64,000 nt of DNA from Euglena gracilis (GCA_039621445.1 CP154956.1:37722553-37786552); one strand, 5' to 3'; positions 25,001 through 33,435 are shown, counted from the stretch's first letter. Numbers and translations: made by a program. The notes: generated by a model not told the origin, from the letters alone.

Positions 25001-25913
25001 TGAGGAATTGTTGTCTCGGAATCCTGTATTCCGTCGGTTTGAAGGTTCCCTTCGGAAGGAGGGCTTTGACAGCAAGGAAACTTTTGGATTCATCACAATT
25101 GAGGACATGGCACGCATGGCAATTCCACCGGGGGTGAGGCGTCTTATGGAAGACGTAAAGGGTCAGTTGGCAGTTTCATCCAGCACACTGTAGAAAATTT
25201 CATGTCATCCCAACCAAAAATGAAAAAATAGCGGCTGAGAAGTTGCTGACAAAAAAAAACAAAAAAATATGGCTGCCGGGGACCCGCCCAAAGAGAAAAC
25301 CCCGTGCATGCCTCAAAATGAAAAACAAAAGATGGCGGGGACCTGTCTTGGCAGACAGGTCAGCACCACGGAAGTGGGGCTGGATCAGCCATGGGATCTG
25401 AGTTCCTGAAGCCCGGGTGAGCGCCATCTTACGTTCCTCTGTGAATTTTTCATCTTACAAATTTGTGTTTCACAACTTTTATTATACGTTTCACCAAGGA
25501 GAATTTGTGTATCACATATGTATCAACAATTTTTTTTTAATGTATCACATATGTATCACCAAAAAAAATTTAATGTATCACATACGTATCACCAAAGAAA
25601 ATTTAATGTATCACAGATACGTTGTGATCCGCACTAAATGGCGGTCTGGACCCCCCCCAAAATACAAAAACAAAACCCAACCTTGTTGAGAACTCCCCTG
25701 GTTGTGCTACGTTGACGTCCCTAAAAGTTGAACGCATCTGCTCTGAAAAGTGTTGAGGAACCAGACAGCTGAATGTTCGCTTCCCCTGCTTCATTCTCAG
25801 GGCCATTCTATCCGGCCGTGGGGATCACTGGGCTGGAAGGGCGAGCAGCCACTGCCTTGCCAGAGCCGATGCCAGCTCCGATCCTGTACAACTACAAGCG
25901 CAACAAGCTCTGA
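3934..25913 (+). CDS. SPRY/B30.2-like domain protein, six exons, giant introns
   Basis: Six exons (3934-4009, 4056-4167, 9175-9245, 13704-13824, 16141-16268, 25801-25913) join in frame to 206 codons plus TGA. Every intron is GT-AG, and the intron phases run 1,2,1,2,1. Introns are 46, 5007, 4458, 2315 and 9532 bp. The product looks like one SPRY domain, a protein-binding beta-sandwich. Exon 2 ends with the entry strand (AEGSHYFR), exon 4 has HSWYVDMSTGDCFWGS, exon 5 has the typical core FKINYDEGTVMFFFNDEYLG, and exon 6 has the closing GPFYPAVGITG and a basic tail. The ATG at 3934 sits in AAAATGG, a fair start context. The exon is preceded by TTCTCCAG, so an upstream exon is possible. No signal peptide or membrane segment is seen, so it is probably intracellular. 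The assignment rests on motif recognition and on six matching phases. Confidence 0.78.
4056..4167 (+). CDS. SPRY gene exon 2
   Basis: Acceptor GGCTTCAG after a 46-bp intron. Encodes SENQRRILWKGQGIGEPG and ends AEGSHYFR. Donor GTTTGT. Ends in phase 2. Confidence 0.78.
4720..5100. repeat. Degenerate tandem repeat (CCAAATTTTGGT / AAAGTGCC)
   Basis: About a dozen diverged units of roughly 25-35 bp with the core ATGCCAAATTTTGG and a spacer AAAGTGCC. Long frames on both strands here come only from the repeat. It lies in intron 2 of the SPRY gene. Confidence 0.75.
5465..5500. repeat. Short interstitial telomere-like run
   Basis: CCTAAGCCTAACCCTAATCC continues into AACCCTGCACC. A similar run (GTAACCCTAACCCTGCCCC) lies at about 5809-5827, and both are followed by CCTTCA. 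Both are too short to be a telomere. Confidence 0.5.
6040..6335. repeat. Tandem duplication of a unit of about 140 bp
   Basis: GGAGTTTGTTGGGGGGCGCG ... AGGCCGTAGGCCGACTAAGT occurs twice in a row (about 6048-6175 and 6186-6325). The start of a third unit (CACAAAGGGGGTCCGGGG) follows. Confidence 0.85.
7731..7835. repeat. Perfect 43-bp-arm palindrome
   Basis: AAAAATCGACCGACACTAAC ... CCGGGCG is matched exactly by its complement at 7793-7835. The 19-bp centre is GCGAGC/GAAGCGAGC-rich. The loop-distal ends resemble the GAAATCGACTGACA unit of the nearby minisatellite. Confidence 0.9.
7930..8096. repeat. 32-bp minisatellite, block 1
   Basis: About five tandem units of GGGCGCCTGAATGGAAATCG followed by ACTGACATAAAC. 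The unit has no stop in some minus frames, which creates spurious open frames. Confidence 0.9.
8494..8655 (+). CDS. Weak candidate exon in SPRY intron 2
   Basis: After an acceptor-like GCTTTTCTTTCAG lies an open frame of 53 codons from ATG, starting MTSDDNWFRTNLPNAFSED, with no G/C tracts. Its phase does not fit the SPRY exons. It may be a relic exon of another gene or chance. No domain is recognised. Confidence 0.2.
   Translation: MTSDDNWFRTNLPNAFSEDPENNNLKYCPSVSSIQSSASCDHLATKFGFLSDP
8764..8912. repeat. 32-bp minisatellite, block 2
   Basis: The same 32-bp unit, about five copies, 670 bp after block 1. Both blocks are followed by a short stretch ending in CCTGAAATCCGTTAATGTC or CCTGAAACCCGTTAATGTC, so a longer segment was duplicated. 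Confidence 0.9.
9175..9245 (+). CDS. SPRY gene exon 3
   Basis: Acceptor ATGCTCTCAG, donor GTGCGT. Encodes IHFMCDNFKVGGATADCPL. The phase fits exon 2 and exon 4. Confidence 0.75.
9554..9995 (+). pseudogene. Broken ISXO2/Merlin-type DDE transposase
   Basis: Three overlapping frames carry, in the right order, the landmarks of the ISXO2-like (IS1595/Merlin) transposase domain: RDWSNHLREVC (about 9641), KIVEGDESLFTKRKSNAG with the first catalytic Asp (about 9720-9773), and PGVTVYTDCWVGYQTD with the second Asp (about 9867-9920). The third acidic residue region (normally after a VNH...hT motif) is degraded; SHILPQTT may be the VNHS remnant. Two frameshifts separate the parts, so no active enzyme is made. 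It lies in intron 3 of the SPRY gene. Terminal repeats were not found. Confidence 0.65.
10329..10724. mobile_element. Foldback MITE, family M1, copy 1
   Basis: Terminal inverted repeats AGGGTTCGATATAAGGA and TCTTTATATCGAACCCT enclose 0.4 kb with two CGGCGCTTTGCGCCG hairpins and long G/C tracts. A second copy with the same ends lies at 20333-20766. Diverged pieces of the family lie at 14070-14130 and, inverted, at 14975-15100. Confidence 0.8.
10725..11414. other. Intronic spacer with dispersed repeat
   Basis: No gene seen. At about 11070-11130 is the repeat CTCATTTCCACCTCGGTGCG...CCGGAAGAA, related to copies at about 17315-17375 and 33050-33095. Confidence 0.45.
11415..12150. repeat. GACGCCGGTTCTGTCC palindromic repeats
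   Basis: Several copies of ACGCCGGTTCTGTCC and its complement GGACAGAACCGGCGTCC at 11425-11545 and 12010-12150, in both orientations, forming hairpins. They are related to the GACGCCGGTTCGGGC palindromes near 1700 and 2500. Confidence 0.7.
12490..12920. repeat. CCGCAATTTTT short tandem repeats
   Basis: GATATCCGCAATTTTTCCGC-type runs at 12503-12552 and 12843-12908, the second bounded by ATATCAATTT on both sides. They are embedded in the GGTCGCAGGTTGCAGGT repeat that recurs to 13240. Confidence 0.7.
13704..13824 (+). CDS. SPRY gene exon 4
   Basis: Acceptor TTCTGTCTCAG, donor GTATTG (weaker). Encodes TTKHSWYVDMSTGDCFWG and continues to GAIARLHK. Confidence 0.75.
13990..15560. repeat. Compound G/C-tract repeat block
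   Basis: About 1.6 kb of alternating poly-G and poly-C tracts with GGCGCC hairpins (14353, 15172), two tandem TTTAAGTTTGGACCCCCC units (14230-14300) and family M1 fragments. No coding signal. It fills much of SPRY intron 4. Confidence 0.6.
16141..16268 (+). CDS. SPRY gene exon 5
   Basis: Acceptor TTTTCCTCCAG. Encodes the SPRY core IASFKINYDEGTVMFFF and NDEYLGTVIRDPDLKSK. The chosen donor is GTGTGA at 16269, because it restores the frame into exon 6. Confidence 0.75.
16356..16885. mobile_element. TIR element (MITE), family M2
   Basis: Ends TTGTAGTTAGTGCG and CACACTAACTACAA are inverted repeats. Inside are repeated GTGCGCCGCGACCACCGCGG and GCCGCGGAAAATTTTT motifs in tandem, and no open frame of a transposase. 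It begins about 90 bp after SPRY exon 5. The target duplication is not clear. Confidence 0.7.
16950..17420. repeat. G/C-tract repeat with GGCGCC hairpins
   Basis: Contains CCTGGCGCCTTTGGCGCCGG (17166), GGGTGCTATAGGGTGCC-type inverted pieces, and the dispersed CTCATTTCCACCTCGGCGCG repeat. No gene seen. Confidence 0.5.
18030..18345. repeat. Degenerate tandem repeat (GCAAATGCCTAATTTTGGG)
   Basis: About ten diverged units of roughly 25-30 bp built on CAAATGCCTAATTTTGGGTG. Not coding. Confidence 0.75.
18346..20332. other. Intronic spacer, no supported gene
   Basis: Mostly unique AT-rich sequence with a few G/C tracts and GCC-hairpins near 19400. A minus-strand stretch at 19119-19235 (FDSIIPQGFRYRRRIDTR and onward to a stop) looks faintly protein-like, but I cannot support it as an exon. 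Confidence 0.35.
20333..20766. mobile_element. Foldback MITE, family M1, copy 2
   Basis: Ends AGGGTTTGATATAAGGA and TCCTTATATCGAACCCT, with the same inner layout as copy 1: GAGGGCGTAC after the left end, then two CGGCGCTTCGCGCCG hairpins about 105 bp apart. Confidence 0.8.
22082..22303 (+). mobile_element. Small TIR element, family M3, copy 1
   Basis: Ends CCCCCCCCCTAATAGAAG and TTTTATTAGGGGGGGGG are inverted repeats. Inside are three GGGTGCGCTT motifs followed by TATAGGGGACC, CTATTTGGACCC or similar, plus a CCGCCGCCTTCGGCGGCGG hairpin. An inverted relative lies at 32764-32971. Confidence 0.65.
22976..24040 (+). pseudogene. hAT-like transposase N-terminal and core, frameshifted
   Basis: Successive frames carry parts of a hAT/ZNF862-like protein: a Ser/Glu- and Lys-rich leader, then a degenerate TTF-type finger (RMEWKNGRDWLRFEASRGMWC at about 23164-23225, then YTFRNIKSHSEGKYHLAA in a second frame). 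These are followed by MVKQGIAYRKLRSLLDLQ (about 23460), WALMVDE (about 23631), and the core LVALCVDGASVLLTGLHGD with YCASHRTQ (about 23830-23945). At least three frameshifts are present. The catalytic DDE set cannot be confirmed because frames change near its expected positions. Confidence 0.6.
24010..25193 (+). pseudogene. hAT-like element C-terminal ORF, interrupted by a TIR insertion
   Basis: The frame from 24010 reads to DEAAS at 24242 and is then broken by the element at 24243-24768. After one target copy is removed, the same frame resumes at 24779 with a Ser/Glu-rich stretch (SSDGFSVSGSSGDSVTES) and stays open to TAG at 25193. The C-terminal part, FEGSLRKEGFDSKETFGF and ITIEDMARMAIPPGVRRL, resembles a SAM-type helical domain. 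Its role in the transposon is unknown. It may be a captured host segment. Confidence 0.5.
24243..24768. mobile_element. 0.53-kb TIR element inserted in the hAT ORF, 9-bp TSD
   Basis: Ends AGGGATGGATGGGAAGCC(C)TT are perfect inverted repeats apart from one base. The flanking GGCAGCATC occurs on both sides (24234-24242 and 24770-24778, with one extra G at 24769). Removing the element and one copy restores an uninterrupted reading frame. The 9-bp duplication suggests a Mutator-like non-autonomous element. The inside is poly-C/poly-G tracts and a CCGGCGCTGCGCGCCGG hairpin. Confidence 0.85.
25801..25913 (+). CDS. SPRY gene exon 6 (terminal)
   Basis: Acceptor CTTCATTCTCAG. Opens GPFYPAVGITGLEGRAA, the usual closing strand of SPRY domains, and ends with the basic tail LYNYKRNKL and TGA. 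It lies about 110 bp past the right end of the hAT-like element. Confidence 0.72.
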
Positions 25914-25949
25914 TGAAGGGTTGCAAGTGTGCCCCCCCCCCCATGTGTG

Positions 25950-26449
25950 ACCCCCTCAATTGTTCAACTTGCGCCAGTGAGGGACAAGGAACATCGCTTG
26001 AGGATTGTATTTGGCCAGAAGAAGGTGTTGGCTGACCCCGTCCAGGGGGTCTGGGGAGGAAGTCTGGCCGGCTGGGAGCTTGACCTGGCAGGTGAACAAA
26101 AAAATGCCCCAAAAATCCCGAATCCAGCTGGGTTGGCATTTTTCAGCCAAAATTTGCAGGCAAAAAAACCAAAAACCACCCGAAAAATGCCATTTTTGGC
26201 CATTTTTGACCCCTTCTTTTGCAGAATTTTGGCGCTTTGCGCCGAAATGTTTTTTCGGACCAGCACGGGCCCGAACTTTATTTCAGCGGGTGTCTGCAGC
26301 GCGGCTGGGAGGTGCTTGCTGGAAAAAGGAGGAGCCCAGATATTTAGGCGGTCTGTTTGCATTTAAGCTTAGGTGGTGGCTGGCTGGACCCCAGGGGTAG
26401 GGTCCCCTCTGGCTTAGGCGGCCGGATTCGCACTTAAGCTTTTTTCTTT
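25950..26449. other. Non-coding stretch downstream of the SPRY gene
   Basis: No clear gene. A GGCGCTTTGCGCC hairpin lies at 26231, and a duplicated TTTAGGCGG.../TTAGGCGGCC...CTTAAGCTT motif lies at 26343-26440, echoed inverted near 29222-29260. A polyadenylation signal for the SPRY gene was not identified. Confidence 0.35.
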
Positions 26450-29210
26450 TTATTTGCGCATTTGCGCAAATTTACGATTTTTTGATTCTGCTTTGATTCG
26501 GCTGTGAAGATCAGGGGGGTTTGAAAACATGGCATCAAGAGAGTGCAAAAAACGAGCAAAATTCTGTTTTTGGCTGGGAGACCCCCGGGACTTTGGCGAA
26601 AAATGGTGTTTTTGAGGGGTGCCAAAATGGACTTTGTACGTCGAAACCCCCGGGACCTTGCCGGCCCAAAGGGGAAAAAACACAAAAAAGCACCATAGGA
26701 ACGGGACCTTTACTGCCCCTGTTGCTCCTTTCGGCCGTGTCCCCGGGTGTGTCCGAGCTGCCGGCGGTGTGCGTCCTGGGTGTTTGCCGGACTGGTTTGC
26801 TTGTGACGCCTTGGTGTGGTGTTTTTGGGCTGTTTGTTAAAGCGCAGGGAGGAGGTGTCGGGGGGTGTGGGTGTGGTGTGACCAAGCCGGCGACAAGGAC
26901 ACAGGGGAAGGAAGGTAAGTACGGGGTGTTGGTCAAGGAAAGCGCAGAGGGGATGAAATGGGGTCCGCAGGGAATGAAGGGAATAAAGGGGAACGGTTGT
27001 CTCCCACCCGGCTTGTACCCGGGATGCGCAGAACCAGTTGTGTGGCAAAGAACCCAGCAGAAGAAGCCCAGCACCGGAAGGACAAAATTGTGTTTATGCG
27101 CGCAAATGCGCGCACCAACATGTTTATGTTTATGCGCGCAATTGCGCGCATCAACACAATTTTGCTTTGTGTTTATGGGCGCAAATGCGCGCATAAAACA
27201 TAATTTGTGTTTGTGCGCGCATTTGCGCCTATAAGCTTGCGCCGTTGACAAACAGTGTGACAAACCCACCAACTGCATGGCCCGTCAGTCCGTGCCGTCA
27301 GGGCCTCTATGTCACGCAGTTTTTCAACGGCGTCAGTTCATGGGTGCCAAAGCCCAATCAACTGTACGAAGAAACTGCACAATTTGCTATGTTTATTTGC
27401 GCATTTGGGCCCACAAACAACGTGATGCACGCAAATGCGCAAATAAACAACTAATGGTGGAGTAGAAAACGATTGCATTTGGCCCTCTTACTGCTACCCT
27501 TAGTGGCTTCTGAATGGGTTGAAAGCAAACGGCCACACCGTCCCCTCCGGCACATGGTGTTATTGTGCCTTTTTTGGACCATTGGCAGGTCCCACGAAAG
27601 ATGGAGACATAGGATCTCCTGAAGCTGGTTACATAGCCACCCAGTAACAGTACACGTCCACCGGCTCCAATTTTTGGGTCCCAAGTGCCCTGCCGCTGAC
27701 CTGCGGCCTGCGCTCCGCTGCTAAAGCCCCATCAGCTGCTGATGCTTCAGCACCCACCAGGCCAGTATCCACTTCCCCGGTGCAACGACACCCACCACAG
27801 CGACCGCGTTATACCCCGCAACCAGGGTGTAAGACTGGGGGTATGACGTGGTGCCAGTGCATGGCAACCGGCATCCGAAGAGAGGTAGCCCTCAAGCACC
27901 CGTTGCTTTGGATGCAAGGAAGTGTTGAACCTTTACCCCTGGATTGGGTGCATCAAAGCGGTAGGACCCACTCCCCCCAAATTATGCACAAAAACCGGAG
28001 TTTTTTACGTTTTTAAGGGAAAAATGGCAAAGAAAACCGTAAAACGGACTCCGGCCCGACACGTCCCGGGTATTTCAGGTGCCAAATTTTGTCTTCTTGT
28101 AACGCAGTCCTGTTGCAGAAAAGGTGTCCAACAGCCACAGGTCGTTTGCATGTCATCAATTCATGATGTTTAACTGCCAAACAGAAGACACCAAAGGAAC
28201 AGGTCGTGTTGGCCTGGTAACAGCAGTACAAATGTACACACATAAGGCAGGCAAAATTTGGCCAGTCAAATGCCGTGTTCCAGTGAACACTCCACACCAC
28301 CTCTCACCACAAATTTCATCACCACGTAATTGTGGTGCAAACCATTGGTTGGCGTGAGGAGTTGTGTTCGCCAGCTGTCACGGAGGAGGAGATGGTATCG
28401 CACAACTGATGTGTGTTGGTGCGCGCAATTGCGCAAATAAACACAACTTTGTTTGTGAGCTCTAAGGCTCCTACAAACACATCATTTTGAAGCGGTTTAT
28501 TAAATGTTTGCGCGCGCATTTGCGCAAATGCGCGCACAAACGTAATTGTGTTTATTTGCGCAATTGCGCGCACCAACACGTCCACCACGTTTTAAAACCT
28601 CGTAGGGTCATGGTCCTCATTGGTGTCTTTTAACATAGAAAGTAAAAATACATGTTGGTGGGCGCATTTGCGCAAGTAAACATAAACATGTTGGTGTCCG
28701 CATTTGCGCAAATGCGCGCACCACCAAATTTGTTGGTGTGCGCATTTGCGCCCACCAACACGTCACTTTAACATCATCGGTTTACGTTTTATTTGCGCAA
28801 ATGCGCCCACAAACACAATTGTTTTGATTTGCGCAATTGCGCCCACAAACACACATCAATTGCGTGACGGCTGCCTCACGTAGTCTGTGTGTCCGTGGTG
28901 TTGTGATCTAGTGAGGCCCCGTGTGTTCTCACTGGTGGCGGCAGTATCCAAGCCAGTTCAGGCAGCACGTCAGCACCGTTTCCAGGTGTCGTAACAAGGG
29001 GTGTGTGCCTCTCTCCCGTTTGATGTACAACAGCACCAGTCTCACCATCAGGCCTATTAACGTCACCTGGCAAGCAGCATGCACACCAGGCCACTGGGAG
29101 TTAATCCCCTCCAACAGAGGGGTGTAACGGTTCTTAAATCGTGTTCTGGGTGTCAGGGTACAGGGTCCCAGGGGTTACAAAAAAATGGTACATTTGCGCA
29201 ATTGCGCGCA
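26450..29210. repeat. Cluster of GCGCAAWTGCGC palindromes
   Basis: About sixteen copies of a palindromic core (GCGCAAATGCGC or GCGCAATTGCGC, with half-variants) occur at about 26455, 27095, 27130, 27178, 27217, 27400, 27430, 28420, 28512, 28556, 28658, 28700, 28740, 28794, 28832 and 29193. They are usually flanked by TTT or CAC/ACCAACA. No tandem period is seen, so they look like dispersed sites. Confidence 0.75.
27450..28400. other. Unique sequence, no supported gene
   Basis: Lies between the two parts of the GCGCAAWTGCGC cluster and has balanced composition and few tracts, but no convincing exon, domain or RNA fold. Confidence 0.3.
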
Positions 29211-29843
29211 TCCAAAGGAAAAAAGCTTAAGTGCAAATCCGGCCGCCTAAGTCTGGCTTAAGAAACCATTTGCAATTTTTGCAGTTTTTCGCAGCAATTT
29301 TATTTTCTTGGGGGTTTTTGACGGGGTTTTTTTGCAATTTTTTGAAGGGGGTTTCAAAAAAAATGCACACAAGAAGTTTTGTGCTTTTAGCAGTTTTATC
29401 CTCCAGTCAGGGGAGAGTTTTTCCAACCGTTTATCTTTTTTTTTGCAGGAGTCTGCACCAGAGTCCGATGTAAGAGCTGTGGGTCGGAGAGTCCCCCCCC
29501 CTTCCTTTGCTCTTTGCTGGGAGTCCGGACCATCCTCCCCACCTTGGGGGGGTTGGTCCGCAGGGGGATATGTGGCTGTGTGGCAGGGTGGTCCTCAAAA
29601 GGACGGGAAAGTTTGTATTGCTTTTCAAAAGGCAACCAAGGGCCGGAGTGGGTGGGATCGGGGTCGAAAATCAAAAAGTCGAAAAACGCATTTCTTGATG
29701 ATTTGGGTGGATGGGCGATGGCCCAAGGAAGCCAGGAATCAATCCCCCCCCTGATTTCCACCTGTTCTCGCCGATGAATGCCGAATTTATTTTCCCATGT
29801 CTGTATATTTTTTTCATTTGAGTGTGCTGGGACACACACACAG

Positions 29844-29945
29844 CGGAGTATTTCATATTTTCTTTTGGACCGCCCTGGTGTGTGGACACATTTGACCTTC
29901 CTGCTTTCTCGTCAAAATTGAAGGAAGTTAAAGAAATTTGCAAAG
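29844..29945 (+). CDS. Weak candidate exon
   Basis: Between CACACACACAG and GTTTGCC lies an open frame encoding EYFIFSFGPPWCVDTFDL and FSSKLKEVKEICK. It ends in phase 1, which does not fit the next candidate as read. No family is recognised. Confidence 0.3.
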
Positions 29946-29982
29946 GTTTGCCAACCATATGACCGTATGATTCTGTTCGCAG

Positions 29983-30045
29983 GATTGAAGGTGCAACGTT
30001 GGCGACAGTCGTTGGTGCATTGCTTTTGACCCTTTTATTTCCAAT
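29983..30045 (+). CDS. Weak candidate exon with one membrane segment
   Basis: Acceptor TTCTGTTCGCAG and donor GTATGT bound 63 bp encoding IEGATLATVVGALLLTLLFP, a clear hydrophobic segment. The Arg/Gly-Thr-Gly flavour recalls FUSC-type transporters, but one segment is not enough to assign it. Confidence 0.3.
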
Positions 30046-32763
30046 GTATGTTGTTTCAACAGAGCTGGCATGTGGGTGCTTTTCCTTCAAATTTTGTGAC
30101 CCCATCGGTTGCAGCCATTTTTGGATGGATATTTCAAGTCAACACAGGCTTTTCTGCTAACCCCCCCCCCCAAAATAAGACTGGGGTCCATTTCATGGGT
30201 TGGTTGCTGGAGAGCCCGAGGGGGGGTCTTATTCATGGGGGGGGGTCCATTTTATGATTTTTGCTGGAAAATTTTTCGACACCCCAAAATGTCCAAAAAT
30301 GCCCCCAAAACACCAATTTTCGAAAAATTTGGCGCTTTGCGCCAGACAAATAGGAGAAAATATGCTGAATTGTGTGAAAATTGTCCCAAAATGGCAGATT
30401 TTTCCCCAAAATGTCCCATTTTTCAAAAATCCGCCTTATTTATGGGGGGGTTCGTTTCATGGATTTTTGCTCGGACCGGCCAGGGGGGGCTGTTATTTTT
30501 GGGGGGGGTTTACTGCGGATAATTTCGGACAACTCCAGATGAGAATTCAACCCCGTATAAACGCCAATCCTGGGAGATCACCGAATATTTATTTGCTTTT
30601 TGTTTGCATTTTTGTGCTTTTTTCCCCAAGGCAAGTATGGGCATTTCACAAGAAGTTGGTCTTTCACCCATAAATCCTGGGGGGCCACCCTCCTCCCTGG
30701 TCTGCTTTTCCCCCAAGGTTCTGATTTTCAGGTCAAGGGTATTGTCTTTCACCTTCCATTGGTGGGGGGTTCCCCCACCATGGGTTTTTTATAGCCTTGG
30801 ACCCCGGGGGATATGCTTTTTGGTACCAAAGGCGCCGAAATTTTTCGAAAAAGGTGCTATTTTAGCGTTTTGCATGATTTTTTTTTCCGGAGAAACGTGA
30901 GTGGGTCCCCTGGGACCCCCCCCCCTGGGGGGGTCGGGTGGGAGGACCCCCTCCCCCCCGGTCTTAAGAAAAACCCCTGTCCCCCACCCCCAAGGCCTTC
31001 CCATCTTTCAAGGAAGGTGACCTCCCCTTCCCCAAAAAAGATCCACCCCAAAAACCTACTCCAAGCTCTATCTTGCTCCGTCCCCCAACAAGTGGAGAGT
31101 TGCAAAAGTTTCAGAGTTTGACCATTTTCCTGTACTTTTGGGTTTTGTTGACGTTGTGCATCTCTGTCACATCTTCTGTTTTTTTTGCCATTTTTGTTTA
31201 TTTTTCCCACCCGCGCAGCCTGAAGAAGGAAGAATGGGAAGGGGCATATCCTGGTGGGGGCTTGTACACATTTTTCATTCTCCGCTGATTTGGGGTTCAG
31301 AAAATTTTCTCAATGCCCTCAGTGCCAAGTGATCTCGATGCCCCCAGAGGTCTTCAATACAGCCCTGCCCAATTGCATGAGAATTGAATGTGAATTTTCA
31401 GTATGTCGCATTTTTCAAGGCCTCTGGTTTAGTTTTAGACGCCTTCGGCTGGTCATATGGTGTTGTTTTCTCTTTTTATTTCCCCCAGAGGAGTGCCGGC
31501 ATTGCCAGCACAGCTTTTCTTATTGGAGTTGGGAGTGATGAATGACACGGACAATCGTAAACACTTCCCGTCAAGAGATGTTTCATGGTTCTTTTGGACC
31601 AGTTTCCGCTGACAATTTTTTCTTCAACCAGCTCTGGGGTTTTGTCTTTGCTCTCCATGTCGCCCTGGATGTTTTGACCTTGCGCAGTAATTCCGACCTT
31701 TTCCAGGGAAAGCAGAGAGGTCTTCCATTCATGACTCAATGTGTACCAATGAAGCATGGAAGTTGCACAATAAAGGTCTATTTCATTTATATTTCTCTCC
31801 GGGCTAGACCTAAAATTTTTCGCCGAAAATTTCTGAAGAAGGGGTTAAAAAAAATGACCAAAAGTGGAATTTTTGAGGGGAGTGTTGGGTTTTGATTTTC
31901 AAAAAGAATTTGCCCCGTTTCAGGGTCCAGGCAGGTCCAGCTGGCAGCTGGGTCCCCCCTCACCCCCCCCCCCCCTGGTCCAGCACCTTTTCCAGCCAGC
32001 CCAGGGACCCTCATGTTGAAAAAAAATATAATAGGGCACTCTTTTGTTGTTGTTTTCGGGAAAGAGTCGGCATCCTGAGGCGAAAAGACAAGCCGAAGGG
32101 GTTTCCGTTCAATCTGTGGCAGATATTCCCCCCTCCATTTGATGAGTGATTTTTGGTGCTATGGCATCGTGTGAAAAAATAAATGGACAATAAGATGACC
32201 AAAAGTTTCACCCCCTCAAAATTGTCCTAAAATGCTAAATGTATAATAATAATGAATACACAGTAGAAATGGGGCAAAACATTGTCGAACTGCAAATTTT
32301 TTTGGTTAAAAATCAAAGAAAAATTGACTTTTTGAAGGGGATGGATTACGGGTCCCCCTCCTGTGTGTGTAGGTGGGTCACAGGCCCCAAAAATGAAAAA
32401 GTGGGCTGGCCTGGCCGAAGGCACCGTAATTTTTTTGGATTTTTTTGAGATTTGTTTGGCAACATTGCCTTGCCAACATAAGCGCATTCAAGAGTGGCCG
32501 ATCCCCCCCCCCCCCAGGGGGTAAAGTGACTGACTGGTTTCTTGGAAAAAAGTGACTGACTGACTGGTTTTTTTAGAGTGGAAAGTGACCCCCCCCGGGG
32601 GGGGGGTCGCTAAGCAATGGTATGGTGGAATGATTTGAGTCATGGTCCAAGTTTGGCTTGCGGAAATCCTTATGGACCCTCCCCACTGCCTCTGCCAGGG
32701 TCTACCAGCAGGGCTAGCCAGTGGAATTTTTTCCAGTGACCGGCGAGAAGTGCAAAAAATTTT

Positions 32764-32971
32764 AACCCCCGCTACAAGCGCAGGGTCCAAATTAAAGCGC
32801 ACCCCGCCGCCTTTGATAGCGGTCTGCTACAAGCGCACCCCCCTCATTTTGATGGGATTTCTGAAGGAAATCAACAAAAATAATGCGGCTGGGGTTCAAA
32901 TAGAAGCGCACCCCCCAACACCGGAGGCGGTGGTCCACCATAAGCGCACCCATGGTTCTATTGGGGGGGGG
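32764..32971 (-). mobile_element. Small element, family M3, copy 2 (inverted)
   Basis: The reverse complement matches the copy at 22082, including GGGTGCGCTT motifs, the TTTGATGGGATTTCT stretch and the ATTTCCTTCAG/ATTTCCTTTAG stretch. Its poly-C/poly-G ends are less complete. Confidence 0.6.
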
Positions 32972-33241
32972 GTCAGACCCCCAGAACGGGCCAAAATGCC
33001 CATTTTTGGGATTTTTTTGAACAAAATCAGCCAAAAAATGCATTAAAAACCTCATTTCCACCTCGGCACGGAGCCCTGGAGGAATTCTTTTTTTCCTGTC
33101 GGGGGGTCTTGCCAGTCCATTTTTTCCACTGTCCAGCAGAATGGCTAGCCAGTGGACCCCCTAGCCCTTGAGCGATAGCCTCATGGTATTTTCTTTATCG
33201 CCATGGTGGCCCCATGGAACGAAAGAAGGTTTATTCCCCAG

Positions 33242-33321
33242 GGTTAGTCAAACTCAGCTACCCAGAACATTCTATGAAACTGCTATTTTCGGGTGTTGAC
33301 AATCGCTATAAATCACGGAAG
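33242..33321 (+). CDS. Weak candidate exon
   Basis: Acceptor ATTCCCCAG and donor GTTATG. Encodes LVKLSYPEHSMKLLFSGVD and NRYKSRK, and the frame stays open and protein-like for another 15 codons. Not recognised. Confidence 0.3.
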
Positions 33322-33435
33322 GTTATGGAAATCTATGAAAAAATTTCTTTTGAAGACCCGGGAGGGGAGGGAGTCGGCGGGGTATTGGCTGGCCCAGCTT
33401 GTTTTTTTTGAAGTTGACCAAAATCCGTTGATTTC

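Larger units (their letters stand above)
22705..25690 (+). mobile_element. hAT-like transposon with TIRs and subterminal repeats
   Basis: The inverted ends share CCATTTAGTGCG(T/G)ATCAC (22739-22757 and complement 25624-25642) and a flanking GGGACCCCCC/ACCCCCCCC stretch with GTTTTGGGTTG-like outer sequence. Just inside both ends are several direct copies of AATGTATCACATATGTATCA, typical subterminal binding-site arrays. The interior holds transposase remnants. It sits in the last intron of the SPRY gene. The outermost limits and target duplication are uncertain. Confidence 0.75.

Noticed and set aside
26521-27278. 237- and 247-codon frames on opposite strands
   Set aside because: Mutual shadows over low-complexity and GCGCAAWTGCGC sequence; no motif and no splice support.
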